The notes: generated by a model not told the origin, from the sequence alone. DNA of 64,000 nt from Candidatus Saccharimonadota bacterium (GCA_017459705.1 JAFUCJ010000008.1:1-64000); one strand, 5' to 3'; shown: positions 1-7,683, numbered from the stretch's first letter. Program-made: numbers and translations.

Positions 1-160
1 CCCATCCGGCGTGAGACGCGCGAATTTCCTGTTAAGAAATCCACTTTTTCTATCCCGGCGTGAAGCGAAGCGGAGCAGAATTAGAGTGTTTTGGCTATCA
101 ACGAAACAAGTCCAGCTGAGAAAAAGTACCTTTGGGCTGGCGGCGACGGGGAGTACGGGG

Positions 161-189
161 TTGATCTTATCTTACAGATATGCTAAGGT
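161..189 (+). promoter_or_regulatory. Sigma70-type promoter with extended -10, micro-ORF module 1
   Basis: TTGATC (161-166) and TAAGGT (184-189) are separated by 17 bases, and TATGC precedes the -10, giving an extended -10 (TGC). Nearly the same promoter recurs at 5136-5164 and 45418-45446. It would start transcription near base 196, about 50 bases before the micro-ORF at 246. Bases 1-160 hold no gene I can support. Confidence 0.6.
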
Positions 190-245
190 GAATGTGTGGG
201 GCTGCAATTTAATAGCTAGAGTGGCAAGAAGAAAGGAGGTTTAGG

Positions 246-317
246 ATGCTTGAAATAAGCCTATTCTTCGGTTTAATCAAGATAAAATTTGTTCCCACTA
301 AGCGTAGGAACAAATAA
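246..317 (+). CDS. Micro-ORF 1, 23-aa hydrophobic-basic peptide
   Basis: ATG at 246 follows a strong ribosome binding site (AAAGGAGGT, centred about 10 bases upstream) and a promoter at 161-189. The product reads MLEISLFFGLIKIKFV followed by a basic tail PTKRRNK: one short hydrophobic stretch with a charged end. The whole module (upstream GTTTTGGCTA stretch, promoter, GGGG-containing leader, AGGAGG, micro-ORF, then an AAACCTA...TATTCTACC stretch after the stop) is repeated at 5105-5320, where the encoded peptide is different. It could be a leader peptide, a small membrane peptide or a type I toxin-like peptide. No homologue is recognised. Confidence 0.45.
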   Translation: MLEISLFFGLIKIKFVPTKRRNK

Positions 318-350
318 CAAAACCTACTAATATTCTACCACCCCCGAGCA

Positions 351-383
351 AAAAATACAAGACCCTTTTCGGGTATCTTGTCG
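351..383 (-). terminator. Hairpin with T-run on the minus strand
   Basis: ACAAGA-CCC pairs with GGG-(TA)-TCTTGT around a TTTTC loop. On the minus strand it is followed by TATTTTTT. It would end a minus-strand transcript, but no minus-strand gene is visible to its right before 548, so its purpose is unclear. Apart from this hairpin and the promoter at 449-477, the stretch 318-548 shows nothing. Confidence 0.4.
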
Positions 384-448
384 CCCATTAGGGTTAGCGG
401 TCCCACCATACGACATTGAAAAATCCACATTTAGTGTGCAAAACCCAC

Positions 449-477
449 TTGACACCACCACATCTAGCGTCTATAAT
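449..477 (+). promoter_or_regulatory. Perfect consensus sigma70 promoter
   Basis: TTGACA (449-454), a 17-base spacer and TATAAT (472-477). The predicted start is near 484. The leader contains a GATAAC/GTTATC hairpin and GAGGT before the gene at 549. A full consensus suggests strong constitutive expression. Confidence 0.8.
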
Positions 478-548
478 AGATATTAACGATAACCATAAAG
501 TTATCACGAGGTAATACAAATAATCGCCCGGTGGGCAGAAAGATCATC

Positions 549-986
549 ATGAAGAAAATTATCTACAAGAGCCAAAACGACGCTGAGAACTACGACGCCA
601 AGCGTTTTGTCTCATCTCTTAATAAATACGCCAAGATTTCCGACAAGGACGTCGAAACCGCCCTCGCAGATTTCGAGCAGTATGAAACCATGCACGTATC
701 ATGTCTGGTCGAAGTGGGGATGAAACTTATCGCCGAGAAAGAAGGCGAAGCCAAGGCAAAAGAGTATTTTGATTCTCACGCCGAATACTTTGACGAAGGC
801 AAGTTCGAGCGTCTTCGCCGTATTACAGGTTACCTCGTAGGTACGCTCGACCGGTGGAATGACGCCAAGAAAGCTGAGGAACACGCTCGCGTCAAGCACT
901 CGGTCAATTCCGCGATTGATGACGCCGAGCGCATGGCTGCTCTCGAAGTCCAGGCCATGGAGCAAAACATCGCCTACGCTCGCTAA
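549..986 (+). CDS. Small protein with NrdD C-terminal-like motif
   Basis: The ATG at 549 gives 145 aa (MKKIIYKSQNDAEN...). An in-frame GTG at 531 would add six residues. The protein is charged and mostly helical. Near residues 96-125 it carries RRITGYLVGTLDRWNDAKKA and then RVKH, which resembles the C-terminal end of class III ribonucleotide reductases (NrdD: R.TGY....WN..K..E...R). The zinc-ligand cysteines and glycyl-radical site of NrdD are absent, so it is not a reductase. A role as a detached NrdD-tail-like or regulatory protein is inference only. A perfect consensus promoter (449-477) implies high expression. The stop codon touches the start of a large palindrome. Confidence 0.7.
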   Translation: MKKIIYKSQNDAENYDAKRFVSSLNKYAKISDKDVETALADFEQYETMHVSCLVEVGMKLIAEKEGEAKAKEYFDSHAEYFDEGKFERLRRITGYLVGTLDRWNDAKKAEEHARVKHSVNSAIDDAERMAALEVQAMEQNIAYAR

Positions 987-1176
987 TATGTTCAAGTAAT
1001 AATTCAAAACTGCAAATTTTGAAACATTAAAAATCTCCCATATAATTCTTACAACTCTACGGACCGACGAGAAAACTGCCAATTTTGGAGGAGGTCCGCC
1101 TAGTGTTGTAAGAATTATCTTGGCGGGATTTTTTCGTTGAGAAATTTGCAGTTTTGAATTATAATAGAAACATATT
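985..1176. repeat. 192-bp imperfect palindrome filling the gap before mutM
   Basis: The outer arms include 20 exactly complementary bases (1000-1019 with 1142-1161). Inner arms 1042-1059 and 1101-1118 match at 17 of 18, and CGGACC (1060-1065) pairs with GGTCCG (1093-1098). AATATGTT at 985 pairs with AACATATT ending at 1176, so the palindrome runs from the stop codon of the previous gene to the start codon of mutM. It could be a MITE-like insertion or one long RNA hairpin. TATAAT at 1160-1165 lies in its right arm and probably serves as the mutM -10 box. Confidence 0.75.
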
Positions 1177-2094
1177 ATGCCAGAGTTACCAGAGGTAGAA
1201 ACCATCCGCCGCGGCCTCAGCCAGTTCATCGTCAAGAAGAAACTGACTGGGACTGAGATTCTATGTGATAAATCTTTCCAGGGTGGCCCTGTCGCAGGCA
1301 TCGTCAACCGGGTCCGTCGCTTCGGTAAAGCCCTCATTATCGACCTAGACAACCAAAAATCCCTCATGATTCATCTCCGCATGACTGGACAACTGATCTA
1401 TGATGGCGAGGGCAGGGAACGCTACGCCGCCGGCCACCCCAGCGACAATTTCGTCGCCGCACTTCCTAATAAACAGACTCGCGTCATTCTTCATTTTGAC
1501 GCCGGCACCCTTTATTTCAACGACCAACGCAAATTCGGCTTTATCAAAGTCCTTCCTACCGCCGAAGTCGAGCACGACCCATTTATTAAGAAACTCGCCC
1601 CTGAGCCGTGGGACATGTCGGCCGACAATCTTTACGCCAAGTTACAACGTCATAAACATTCGTGTATCAAACCCACCATCCTAGACCAGACAATCATCTG
1701 CGGTCTCGGCAATATTTATGCGGACGAGTCGCTGTTTCAGGCCAGAATCCACCCCGAGCGAAAGTGTGGCACCATCACTAGGACGGAAGTTGCCCGTCTC
1801 CTCGCGGCAGCAAAAGACGTCATGGAAAAGTCCATCACCTCTGGCGGCTCCACCATGGCCACCTATGTCAAAGCCGACGGCGAAAAGGGCGACTACCTAG
1901 AAAAATTCGCCCAAGTTTTTCACCGTGACGGCAAACCCTGCCTAGTTTGTGGCACTACTATTATCAAGTTCAAAGTCGCCGGCCGGGGCACGCATATTTG
2001 TCCCCACTGCCAGCGTCCACCTCTGTCCGAAGCCGAAGCAAGCGCCTGTGATTCTTCCGACAAAATCCCTCAAAAGGAGCCGACAAATGCTTAA
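1177..2094 (+). CDS. mutM: Formamidopyrimidine-DNA glycosylase (MutM/Fpg)
   Basis: This bifunctional glycosylase/AP lyase removes 8-oxoguanine and formamidopyrimidines from DNA. The start MPELPEVETIRRG is the canonical family N-terminus: Pro2 becomes the catalytic N-terminal proline and Glu3 is conserved. A helix-two-turn-helix segment (GLGNIYADE, about residues 170-180) and a C-terminal zinc finger with two CxxC pairs (CLVC, CPHC) are complete. At 305 aa it is slightly longer than the usual 270-290, with a hydrophilic tail. There is no Shine-Dalgarno site; TATAAT ends 11 bases before the ATG, so a very short or absent leader is likely. It overlaps the next gene by 8 bases. Confidence 0.96.
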   Translation: MPELPEVETIRRGLSQFIVKKKLTGTEILCDKSFQGGPVAGIVNRVRRFGKALIIDLDNQKSLMIHLRMTGQLIYDGEGRERYAAGHPSDNFVAALPNKQTRVILHFDAGTLYFNDQRKFGFIKVLPTAEVEHDPFIKKLAPEPWDMSADNLYAKLQRHKHSCIKPTILDQTIICGLGNIYADESLFQARIHPERKCGTITRTEVARLLAAAKDVMEKSITSGGSTMATYVKADGEKGDYLEKFAQVFHRDGKPCLVCGTTIIKFKVAGRGTHICPHCQRPPLSEAEASACDSSDKIPQKEPTNA

Positions 2095-2692
2095 AATCTT
2101 TACCGGCGACGACCGCGTTAAGGCTATGCAGGAAATAGAAAGGGAACTCGGCGACGGACACGAAACTATCGACGCCGCCAACCTTACCGTGAGTGACCTA
2201 CCCACCGTCTTCTATGGCACCTCACTTTTTGCTAGCACCCGCAATATCCTCATTCGTGATTTTGCCGCCGAGAAGCCCCTCTTTACTGAGCTGCCTAAAT
2301 ATCTAAACACTCCTCACAACATCATTCTATTCGAGACCAAACTCGACAAGCGCTCCGCCATCTACAAGGAAATCAAGGACAAGGTGCTAGTGAAAGAGTT
2401 CAAGCTGCCTGAGCCAAGCTACACCGTAGTATTTGACATTTACCGGACCGCCAAGCGCGATGGTGTCAAGGCCGTCAAAATGTTACAACAAATCAAACCC
2501 ACCGAAGACCCGATTATGTTTACCGGTCTACTCGCCTCCCAGGCCATCAAGGATTTTGCCGCCAACCCACGGGGAATCAAAGAACGCCGCGTCCTTGCCG
2601 AACTCGCCAAAACCGACCTACAACAAAAAACCACGCCAATAGATGCGTGGTTGTTGATAGAAAGTTTCCTACTTAGAATTGCGTTATGCTAA
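2087..2692 (+). CDS. holA: Short DNA polymerase III delta subunit-like protein
   Basis: The start at 2087 is chosen because AAGGAG lies 8 bases upstream and the ATG overlaps the mutM stop, which suggests coupling. The 201-aa product begins MLKIFTGDDRVKAMQEIERE and continues with a region like the HolA N-terminal and middle domains (PTVFYGTSLFASTRNILIRD, then NIILFETKLDKRSAIYKEI). HolA opens the sliding clamp within the clamp-loader complex. Typical HolA is about 340 aa, so this version lacks much of the C-terminal collar domain, as is often the case in reduced genomes. The assignment is by overall pattern, not by a catalytic motif. Confidence 0.7.
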   Translation: MLKIFTGDDRVKAMQEIERELGDGHETIDAANLTVSDLPTVFYGTSLFASTRNILIRDFAAEKPLFTELPKYLNTPHNIILFETKLDKRSAIYKEIKDKVLVKEFKLPEPSYTVVFDIYRTAKRDGVKAVKMLQQIKPTEDPIMFTGLLASQAIKDFAANPRGIKERRVLAELAKTDLQQKTTPIDAWLLIESFLLRIALC

Positions 2693-2938
2693 TTTCACAC
2701 CATGTGCTTTCGCAAAAGCGTAGAGCGCGGCCTTGCGGCGTGAGGCAGTGTTCTTTTTTAGTAAATCCTTCTTCGCAGCCTTGTCATACTCGGCCTGAGC
2801 CTTAGCCAAACTTTCTTTGGATGGGGCATCACGAAAAGCCTTTACGGCGGATTTAATATCTTTCTTGATTGCTACGTTGTGTTCTGTACGCTTCGTCGCC
2901 TGACGAGCTGCTTTCTTGGCAGATTTGATTATTGGCAT
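2684..2938 (-). CDS. rpsT: 30S ribosomal protein bS20
   Basis: An 84-aa, Lys/Ala-rich, all-helical protein beginning MPIIKSAKKAARQATKR, with the family pattern of basic helices and a SRRKAALYAFAKAHG end. bS20 binds 16S rRNA in the small subunit body. It is convergent with holA and the two coding ends overlap by 9 bases. TATATA lies just upstream of the ATG on the minus strand. Confidence 0.95.
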   Translation of the reverse strand: MPIIKSAKKAARQATKRTEHNVAIKKDIKSAVKAFRDAPSKESLAKAQAEYDKAAKKDLLKKNTASRRKAALYAFAKAHGVKLA

Positions 2939-3032
2939 TTTATCCCTATATATACATTAAAAATTATTGACTTACCTACATTATACCGCATTTACCCCAA
3001 AAAGTAAAGCCTAAATCTCCGAAGTATATTGC

Positions 3033-3061
3033 TTGCACGATTTCAACGCTTATGCTATCAT
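3033..3061 (+). promoter_or_regulatory. Promoter of the DHH-fold gene
   Basis: TTGCAC (3033-3038), 17-base spacer ending TATGC, TATCAT (3056-3061): the same extended -10 layout as elsewhere in the window. It places transcription start near 3068 and so favours the ATG at 3080 over an upstream in-frame TTG. Confidence 0.6.
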
Positions 3062-3079
3062 AGTAATAGAAAGATCAAC

Positions 3080-4855
3080 ATGCCAGGAAATCAAACAAAC
3101 ACCAGCAACGCCCCAGTCTCCGTCCCCGCACCATCCGGGACGAGCGTTATTGTTCAGCCTGACGCCCCTATCATCCCCGACCCCGACTCCATTTCTGACT
3201 CGGAGCCTGCGCAGGACGCCCCGACCGACAACGCAATCATCTCCGACGTTGCGAATCGTATCAACGACGCTCATAACATTCTCATCGCACTTTCATCCGA
3301 TCCGTCCGTCGACGAAATGTCCGCCGCCATTGGACTTTCGCTCGTCCTCGATCGTGCCGGCAAACGCGCCACCGCGATTTATTCTGGCCAGACACCCAAT
3401 GCTCTCGAATTCTTGAAACCCGAGGAAACCTTCGAGTCTAGCGCCGACACCCTCCAAGATTTCGTCATCGCCATCAACAAAGACAAAGCCGACCATCTCC
3501 GCTACAAGCTCGACGGTGACTATGTCAAGATTTTTATCACCCCGTACAAGACCCGTGTCTCCGAGGATGATTTGGAGTTCTCCTATGGCGATTTCAATAT
3601 CGACCTCGTAGTGTCCCTCAATGTTGCTAACGGTGTCGATCTCGATTCCGCTCTCCGCGAATATGGTCGCATCATGCACGACGCCACAGTTATCAATATC
3701 ACTACTGGCAATCCTGGCAAATTCGGCGAAATCGAGTGGAGCAATAAATCCGCCAGTTCCGTTTCTGAGCTTGTTACGCGTTTACTTATGTCTATGAGTC
3801 GGCGGCTCTCCATCGAACCGGACGACGCCACCGCGCTTCTTACCGGTATTGTTGCTGCAACCAACCATTTTTCTAACGCCAGAACTACGGCCGAGTCGAT
3901 GCGTATTTCCTCCGAGCTTCTGAAAAAAGGCGCCAACCAACAACTCATCTCTGAGCATATCACCGAAGCCGTAGACAACAATCTCTTTACGGTCTCCGGT
4001 CTCGGTAGTGCTGGTAATTCCGACGACCGTCGCGAGGAGCCCGCAGCTCTCAGTATTGAACATGGCAGTAGTAGCGAACCATCCAAGCCAGAAGAACCAG
4101 AGCCAGAATCTAAGCCAGATCTCTCATCCGATTCAAATACAGGTGGCGTCACTATCAGTAGTTCCGATGGCGAATCCTCAGGCTCGTTACTTGGTCAGCC
4201 CGAGCCATCTTCCGCTGAAATGGGCCTTATATCCTCAGATTCTCCCGAGAAGATTGTAGCTCCGTCTTCGGATTTCTTGGCTAGCAGTGACGAATCCGCG
4301 AGCGGCAATAAATACGGCCAGATGCTCGAAGCCGCCCTCGCCGAAACCAATTTGTCCTCCCACGAGACCACGCCGACCACCCCAGTCATGTCGCCACAGG
4401 AAGTCGACGCCATGCTTTCACCGACCACTCCTGCTATCTCTCTACCTACGCCAACTCCTGCCCCGACTACGCCAGAGCCCAACCCCGCGCCCAGTATGTC
4501 GGAACCAACTATCGCCAGTCCTGCGGCCGCGCCTGATTTTGGTGCAAATCCTGCCGTCAGCTTTGCCCCCACGGTCCCCACTGAGCCTGAAATCAACGGC
4601 GTCCCCGAGATGAACTTCAATATGCCCGACGACATTTTGCCACCACCTCCGGCGCCATCCATCGACGCCAATCTACCACCGATGCCCGATGTCTTGCCAA
4701 CTGATCTGAACGCCCCGACTTTTGCGCCGACCGCGTCGCCATTGAATACACCGACTGCGCCTAGTGTCCCGGCGGCCCCAGACTTGCCATCTGCGCCAAC
4801 CACTCCACCCCAGGCCGATGCCGGCGCTTTCAAGATTCCGACTGCAAACCCTTGA
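3080..4855 (+). CDS. DHH-fold protein with lost catalytic motifs and a long disordered tail
   Basis: 591 aa from the ATG at 3080. Residues about 45-265 follow the order of NrnA/RecJ-type DHH phosphoesterases: a first motif (ILIALSSDPSVDEMSAAIGL, where active enzymes have H..PD.DA.GS), a DLVVSLN second motif (normally ending in Asp), and VINITTGNPGKFG where active enzymes have the DHH triad. All three metal-binding motifs are altered, so hydrolysis is unlikely. From about residue 270 to the end the protein is Pro/Ser/Thr/Glu-rich, low complexity and probably disordered. It may have become a binding or scaffold protein. The next feature is tRNA-Asp, whose -35 box overlaps this gene's stop. Confidence 0.8.
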   Translation: MPGNQTNTSNAPVSVPAPSGTSVIVQPDAPIIPDPDSISDSEPAQDAPTDNAIISDVANRINDAHNILIALSSDPSVDEMSAAIGLSLVLDRAGKRATAIYSGQTPNALEFLKPEETFESSADTLQDFVIAINKDKADHLRYKLDGDYVKIFITPYKTRVSEDDLEFSYGDFNIDLVVSLNVANGVDLDSALREYGRIMHDATVINITTGNPGKFGEIEWSNKSASSVSELVTRLLMSMSRRLSIEPDDATALLTGIVAATNHFSNARTTAESMRISSELLKKGANQQLISEHITEAVDNNLFTVSGLGSAGNSDDRREEPAALSIEHGSSSEPSKPEEPEPESKPDLSSDSNTGGVTISSSDGESSGSLLGQPEPSSAEMGLISSDSPEKIVAPSSDFLASSDESASGNKYGQMLEAALAETNLSSHETTPTTPVMSPQEVDAMLSPTTPAISLPTPTPAPTTPEPNPAPSMSEPTIASPAAAPDFGANPAVSFAPTVPTEPEINGVPEMNFNMPDDILPPPPAPSIDANLPPMPDVLPTDLNAPTFAPTASPLNTPTAPSVPAAPDLPSAPTTPPQADAGAFKIPTANP

Positions 4856-4880
4856 TTTTCTTCATGAAGTGCGTTATAAT
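4852..4880 (+). promoter_or_regulatory. tRNA-Asp promoter
   Basis: TTGATT (4852-4857), 17-base spacer, TATAAT (4875-4880), ending 11 bases before the tRNA. The -35 box overlaps the stop codon of the preceding gene. Confidence 0.75.
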
Positions 4881-4891
4881 AGGAAAGTAGT

Positions 4892-4968
4892 GGATTCGTA
4901 GCTCAGTTGGTTAGAGCGCTGCCCTGTCACGGCAGAGGTCGCGAGTTCGAGTCTCGTCGGATCCGCCA
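4892..4968 (+). tRNA. tRNA-Asp (GTC)
   Basis: 77 bases including an encoded CCA. The acceptor stem GGATTCG pairs with CGGATCC with one G-T pair. The D arm (GCTC/GAGC), the anticodon stem CTGCC/GGCAG with loop CTGTCAC (anticodon GTC), and a T arm with TTCGAGT are all complete. Confidence 0.97.
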
Positions 4969-4982
4969 GTATATAATAAAAT

Positions 4983-5011
4983 AAGTCCCATAGGGACTCA
5001 TTTTTATTTTG
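4983..5011 (+). terminator. Intrinsic terminator after tRNA-Asp
   Basis: AGTCCC-TA-GGGACT-type hairpin followed by CATTTTTATTTTG. It is well placed to end the tRNA-Asp transcript. The remaining stretch to 5135 shows no gene. Confidence 0.75.
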
Positions 5012-5135
5012 TACCAACTGGATTTGACGAGCCACCTCCGTCGACCCAACACCTCTCAGATTTTCACCAAGACAAATAAAAGATATTTTGTATTTAGACC
5101 CGGAGCGTTTTGGCTAATTATCAGAGTCTGCTATC

Positions 5136-5164
5136 TTGAACCTCAGCGTAAGATATGCTACACT
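5136..5164 (+). promoter_or_regulatory. Extended -10 promoter, micro-ORF module 2
   Basis: TTGAAC (5136-5141), 17-base spacer ending TATGC, TACACT (5159-5164). It matches the promoter of micro-ORF module 1 in layout and partly in sequence. Confidence 0.6.
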
Positions 5165-5215
5165 AATACCATGGGGCCGTATTTTTAAAATAAGCGCGGG
5201 GAGAAAGGAGGGTTT

Positions 5216-5296
5216 ATGGAAAACTTTGATGTTGACTATATAATAGTCAAACTAAAAAAGAAATCTTCTTCCGTTAAAACAGAAGAAGATAACTAA
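5216..5296 (+). CDS. Micro-ORF 2, 26-aa charged peptide
   Basis: ATG at 5216 follows GAAAGGAGGG with ideal spacing and a promoter 50 bases upstream. The peptide is MENFDVDYIIVKLKKK followed by SSSVKTEEDN. Flanks before and after match those of the micro-ORF at 246-317 (GTTTTGGCTA upstream; AAACCTA then CTATTCTACCGC after the stop), although the peptides differ. The pairing suggests that the module, rather than this exact peptide, is conserved. From 5297 to 5393 there is only the short promoter region of the next gene. Confidence 0.45.
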   Translation: MENFDVDYIIVKLKKKSSSVKTEEDN

Positions 5297-5393
5297 ACCT
5301 AAAACTATTCTACCGCACACTATTATAAATGTCAATACCTTTGGCTTACACCTTAGGCTATTGAGCGGCCTCATAGCATAAATATATTATACC

Positions 5394-5927
5394 ATGAAAA
5401 AGATTATCCTAAAATGCAAACTCGAAAATCGGGAGCGCTTCGAAGACAAGCTCTCCGACATTGACTTAGATTTTGGTGCGATTTATTGGCAACATGATAG
5501 GGTATATGTGCCGAGGGGGTACAGGTCAAACATGAATTATCCACGCCTCATCATGCGGACCGACCTTCGCGCCATCGACGAACCACCGAAATACTACCTG
5601 ATTTTGCGTCGCCATATTGTTGATTCTGGCGTCGACATAGTGGAGGAGACCCCGATTGCAGATTATGCCACTACGGCAAATATCATCTTGCAACTCGGCT
5701 TCCGACAGGCCGGCGAAGTCTCACGCCGCCGCCAGGAACTCTCGATGGGCGAGGGCACGGCTATCTACCTTGATGAAATCGACGGCCGGGACGAAACTTA
5801 CGCCAAAATCGAATCCGTCCTCACCGATGGCGATTCCGTCACCGAGGCCAGAAGCGACCTCGAGCAGACTCTCACTACCCTCGGCGAGCACGACATTGTT
5901 AATCAGCCATATATAGAAATACTATAA
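5394..5927 (+). CDS. CYTH-domain triphosphate-binding protein
   Basis: 177 aa. CYTH enzymes (class IV adenylate cyclases, thiamine triphosphatases, tripolyphosphatases) bind triphosphates in a charged beta tunnel with a metal ion. The order of elements fits: an N-terminal KCKLE strand, a DRVYV segment, RLIMR, YYLILRRHIV, VEETPI, a helix with LGFRQAGEVSRRRQEL, and YLDEIDGRDETYAKIE, matching the family's lgF...kkR and lD.v..lg.f.EiE patterns. The usual ExExK is reduced to KCKLE, so the activity is uncertain. ATTATA just before the ATG suggests a leaderless mRNA. The 3' end overlaps the convergent KwaB-like gene by 6 bases. Confidence 0.75.
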   Translation: MKKIILKCKLENRERFEDKLSDIDLDFGAIYWQHDRVYVPRGYRSNMNYPRLIMRTDLRAIDEPPKYYLILRRHIVDSGVDIVEETPIADYATTANIILQLGFRQAGEVSRRRQELSMGEGTAIYLDEIDGRDETYAKIESVLTDGDSVTEARSDLEQTLTTLGEHDIVNQPYIEIL

Positions 5928-7034
5928 CCCTCGCGGCGGTTCACCATCCGGTTCGCCGAGTAGCTTTTTCGACTTGATCTCGTATCGCTTTCCATTGACT
6001 GGCGACACATAATAATCCTCGTTTAGTAGATTCACGAACATAGTCAAATCTTTATCGTCCATAATGATAATCGAGCCATCATCGTCCGTCATCAGTTCGA
6101 GCTGCATCTCGTCTGCGTAGTCGAGTAGCTTATCCTGCGGCATCTCCTCTGCGATATCCATCGCCTGCACTTTTTTCAGGATCGGCTTCTTGTCGGCGAG
6201 CAGGGCGTCCAGCGTCAGACCCTCAGCAAACGACAACTTGTATTTCTCAATCAACTCTTTGGCCTTAGCTTCGGCAATCACTTGCGACTTGTAATCATAT
6301 TGGAACAGATTTTCAAACTTCGCCTGGCTGAACACTACAATCGTATCGTCTATAATTGCCACCTGATTGTCTTCCGGCATTTTGAGCGCGATTTCAGCCG
6401 AGAACGGCTCAAACGACTCGCCGTTTATCTCCCATGAAGTCGCACCTTTCAGCGCTGACGACGCCGGCAGCAACTTGGCAATATAAAATGTCTTCGTGCC
6501 GTCACCCCCAGGATAGGTAAACTTCACGATGATGCCCTTAATTTTCTTGAAATCATACTCGTTCTCGGAGAAATAGTCGATATCCTTGTATTCGTTTTCA
6601 ATCAGATGAATCAGAGTCTCCGCTCGTCCCACTTTGGATAGGGAAGTATGGTAAATCACTTTGTCTTCACCGTCAGCCTTTTCATACTGACGACATTCTA
6701 GCCCCTTGTCGGCTTCCTCAATCACATAGTGTACCGCTTCCTGCATAAACATCGACTTTACCGCGCCAGTCAACTTGTCGGAGTACTTAATCTTGTATGG
6801 GGTATAGTTTTTGTTAAACAAAAACAACTCCGCCGATACATTATTCTTGACCTCATCAACCTCATTCGCCCATTGGAAAACATCAAAATCCTCCCCAGTT
6901 CCAGCCCATTCCGGTACGCTTCCGGCATCCGTACTAGCACCTTCATCTGGCGAAGTAGGCGCCTGTGTTTCTTCCGCCACCTCTGTTTCTTCGGCCACTT
7001 CTACATCCACTCGGTCAGTCTCATTTTCTTCCAT
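5922..7034 (-). CDS. KwaB-like DUF4868 protein
   Basis: 370 aa from the ATG at 7034, which has GGAG 8 bases upstream. The first 45 residues are acidic and low complexity. Residues about 60-360 match the layout of DUF4868, the family of KwaB from the Kiwa phage-defence system: a core ending in AIIDDTIVVFSQAKFENLFQ, a helical segment, and a C-terminal FVNLLNEDYYVSPVNGKRYE followed by KSKKLL, close to the family ending. In Kiwa, KwaB works with the membrane protein KwaA. No KwaA-like gene is adjacent here, so this is an orphan homologue or has another partner. The family call is from pattern recognition. Confidence 0.65.
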   Translation of the reverse strand: MEENETDRVDVEVAEETEVAEETQAPTSPDEGASTDAGSVPEWAGTGEDFDVFQWANEVDEVKNNVSAELFLFNKNYTPYKIKYSDKLTGAVKSMFMQEAVHYVIEEADKGLECRQYEKADGEDKVIYHTSLSKVGRAETLIHLIENEYKDIDYFSENEYDFKKIKGIIVKFTYPGGDGTKTFYIAKLLPASSALKGATSWEINGESFEPFSAEIALKMPEDNQVAIIDDTIVVFSQAKFENLFQYDYKSQVIAEAKAKELIEKYKLSFAEGLTLDALLADKKPILKKVQAMDIAEEMPQDKLLDYADEMQLELMTDDDGSIIIMDDKDLTMFVNLLNEDYYVSPVNGKRYEIKSKKLLGEPDGEPPRGL

Positions 7035-7683
7035 AATTATCTCCACTTATTTTGTTATATTATACCATAGGTTGGAACATTCAAGGCACTTTTTGTCAGC
7101 ATAATGAGATTTAAGCCAGATTTAGTCCAAGCTGGCAAAAGGTGCCCTAAGCGTTCGTCCCTATCGTTCGGTTATTATACAATAATCCAGAAAAATAGCA
7201 ACGATAAGTTGTTCGGTCAAAAACAGGGAAGTTTTCCACAAAATGTGCAAAACTCGCATTTTGTCAAAAAAGTCCAAAAAAGCACTTGCAATTTCAAATT
7301 TTTTAATATATACTTGAATCAGTGGAAGTTACAACAACAAAACCACAAACAAACACAACAATATAAACAGCACATTAAAAAAGTTTGAGGCCAGCCAACT
7401 AGGAGTTTCATCGCGCATTATAGAAGCGAGATGCGATAAAACAATCGTGCGCACCTTCCTTAAACACACCTCCCAATAAAACTCTAAAAGGCCACCATAC
7501 ATAGTAATATATATGGCAAAGGCTTGTGCACAATAAGTCTCTCAACGGCCATGATTATATGATCCGCCTTGCGCGAATCGAATCGTGGTAGATTAATTGT
7601 GAATACAATCAAACAAACATCAAACAGAAACAAACCCGTTGAAATTTCTAGTTGATTGGTCTCAAACGATGTATAATATAGGT
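7035..7683. other. 650-bp gene-free region before rsmH
   Basis: The left end holds the -10 region of the KwaB-like gene (TATAAT on -, about 7060). A + promoter lies at 7286-7314. Downstream of it comes an A/C-rich, G-poor stretch (about 7325-7380), then GC-richer sequence to 7600. A second -10 (TATAAT 7672-7677) sits directly before rsmH. Open frames here have no ribosome binding sites or family features and look non-coding. Confidence 0.6.
7286..7314 (+). promoter_or_regulatory. Upstream promoter of the division cluster
   Basis: TTGCAA (7286-7291), 17-base spacer, TATACT (7309-7314). It would give a roughly 360-base leader before rsmH, in addition to the leaderless start from TATAAT at 7672-7677. 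Confidence 0.5.

Noticed and set aside
11-244. Open frame of 77 codons at the left edge
   Set aside because: No family features or ribosome site, and it crosses the promoter and leader of the micro-ORF module.
7104-7388. Open frame of 94 codons upstream of rsmH
   Set aside because: Composition is Lys/Asn/Gln-biased from A/C-rich DNA, with no ribosome site; it also crosses the promoter at 7286-7314.
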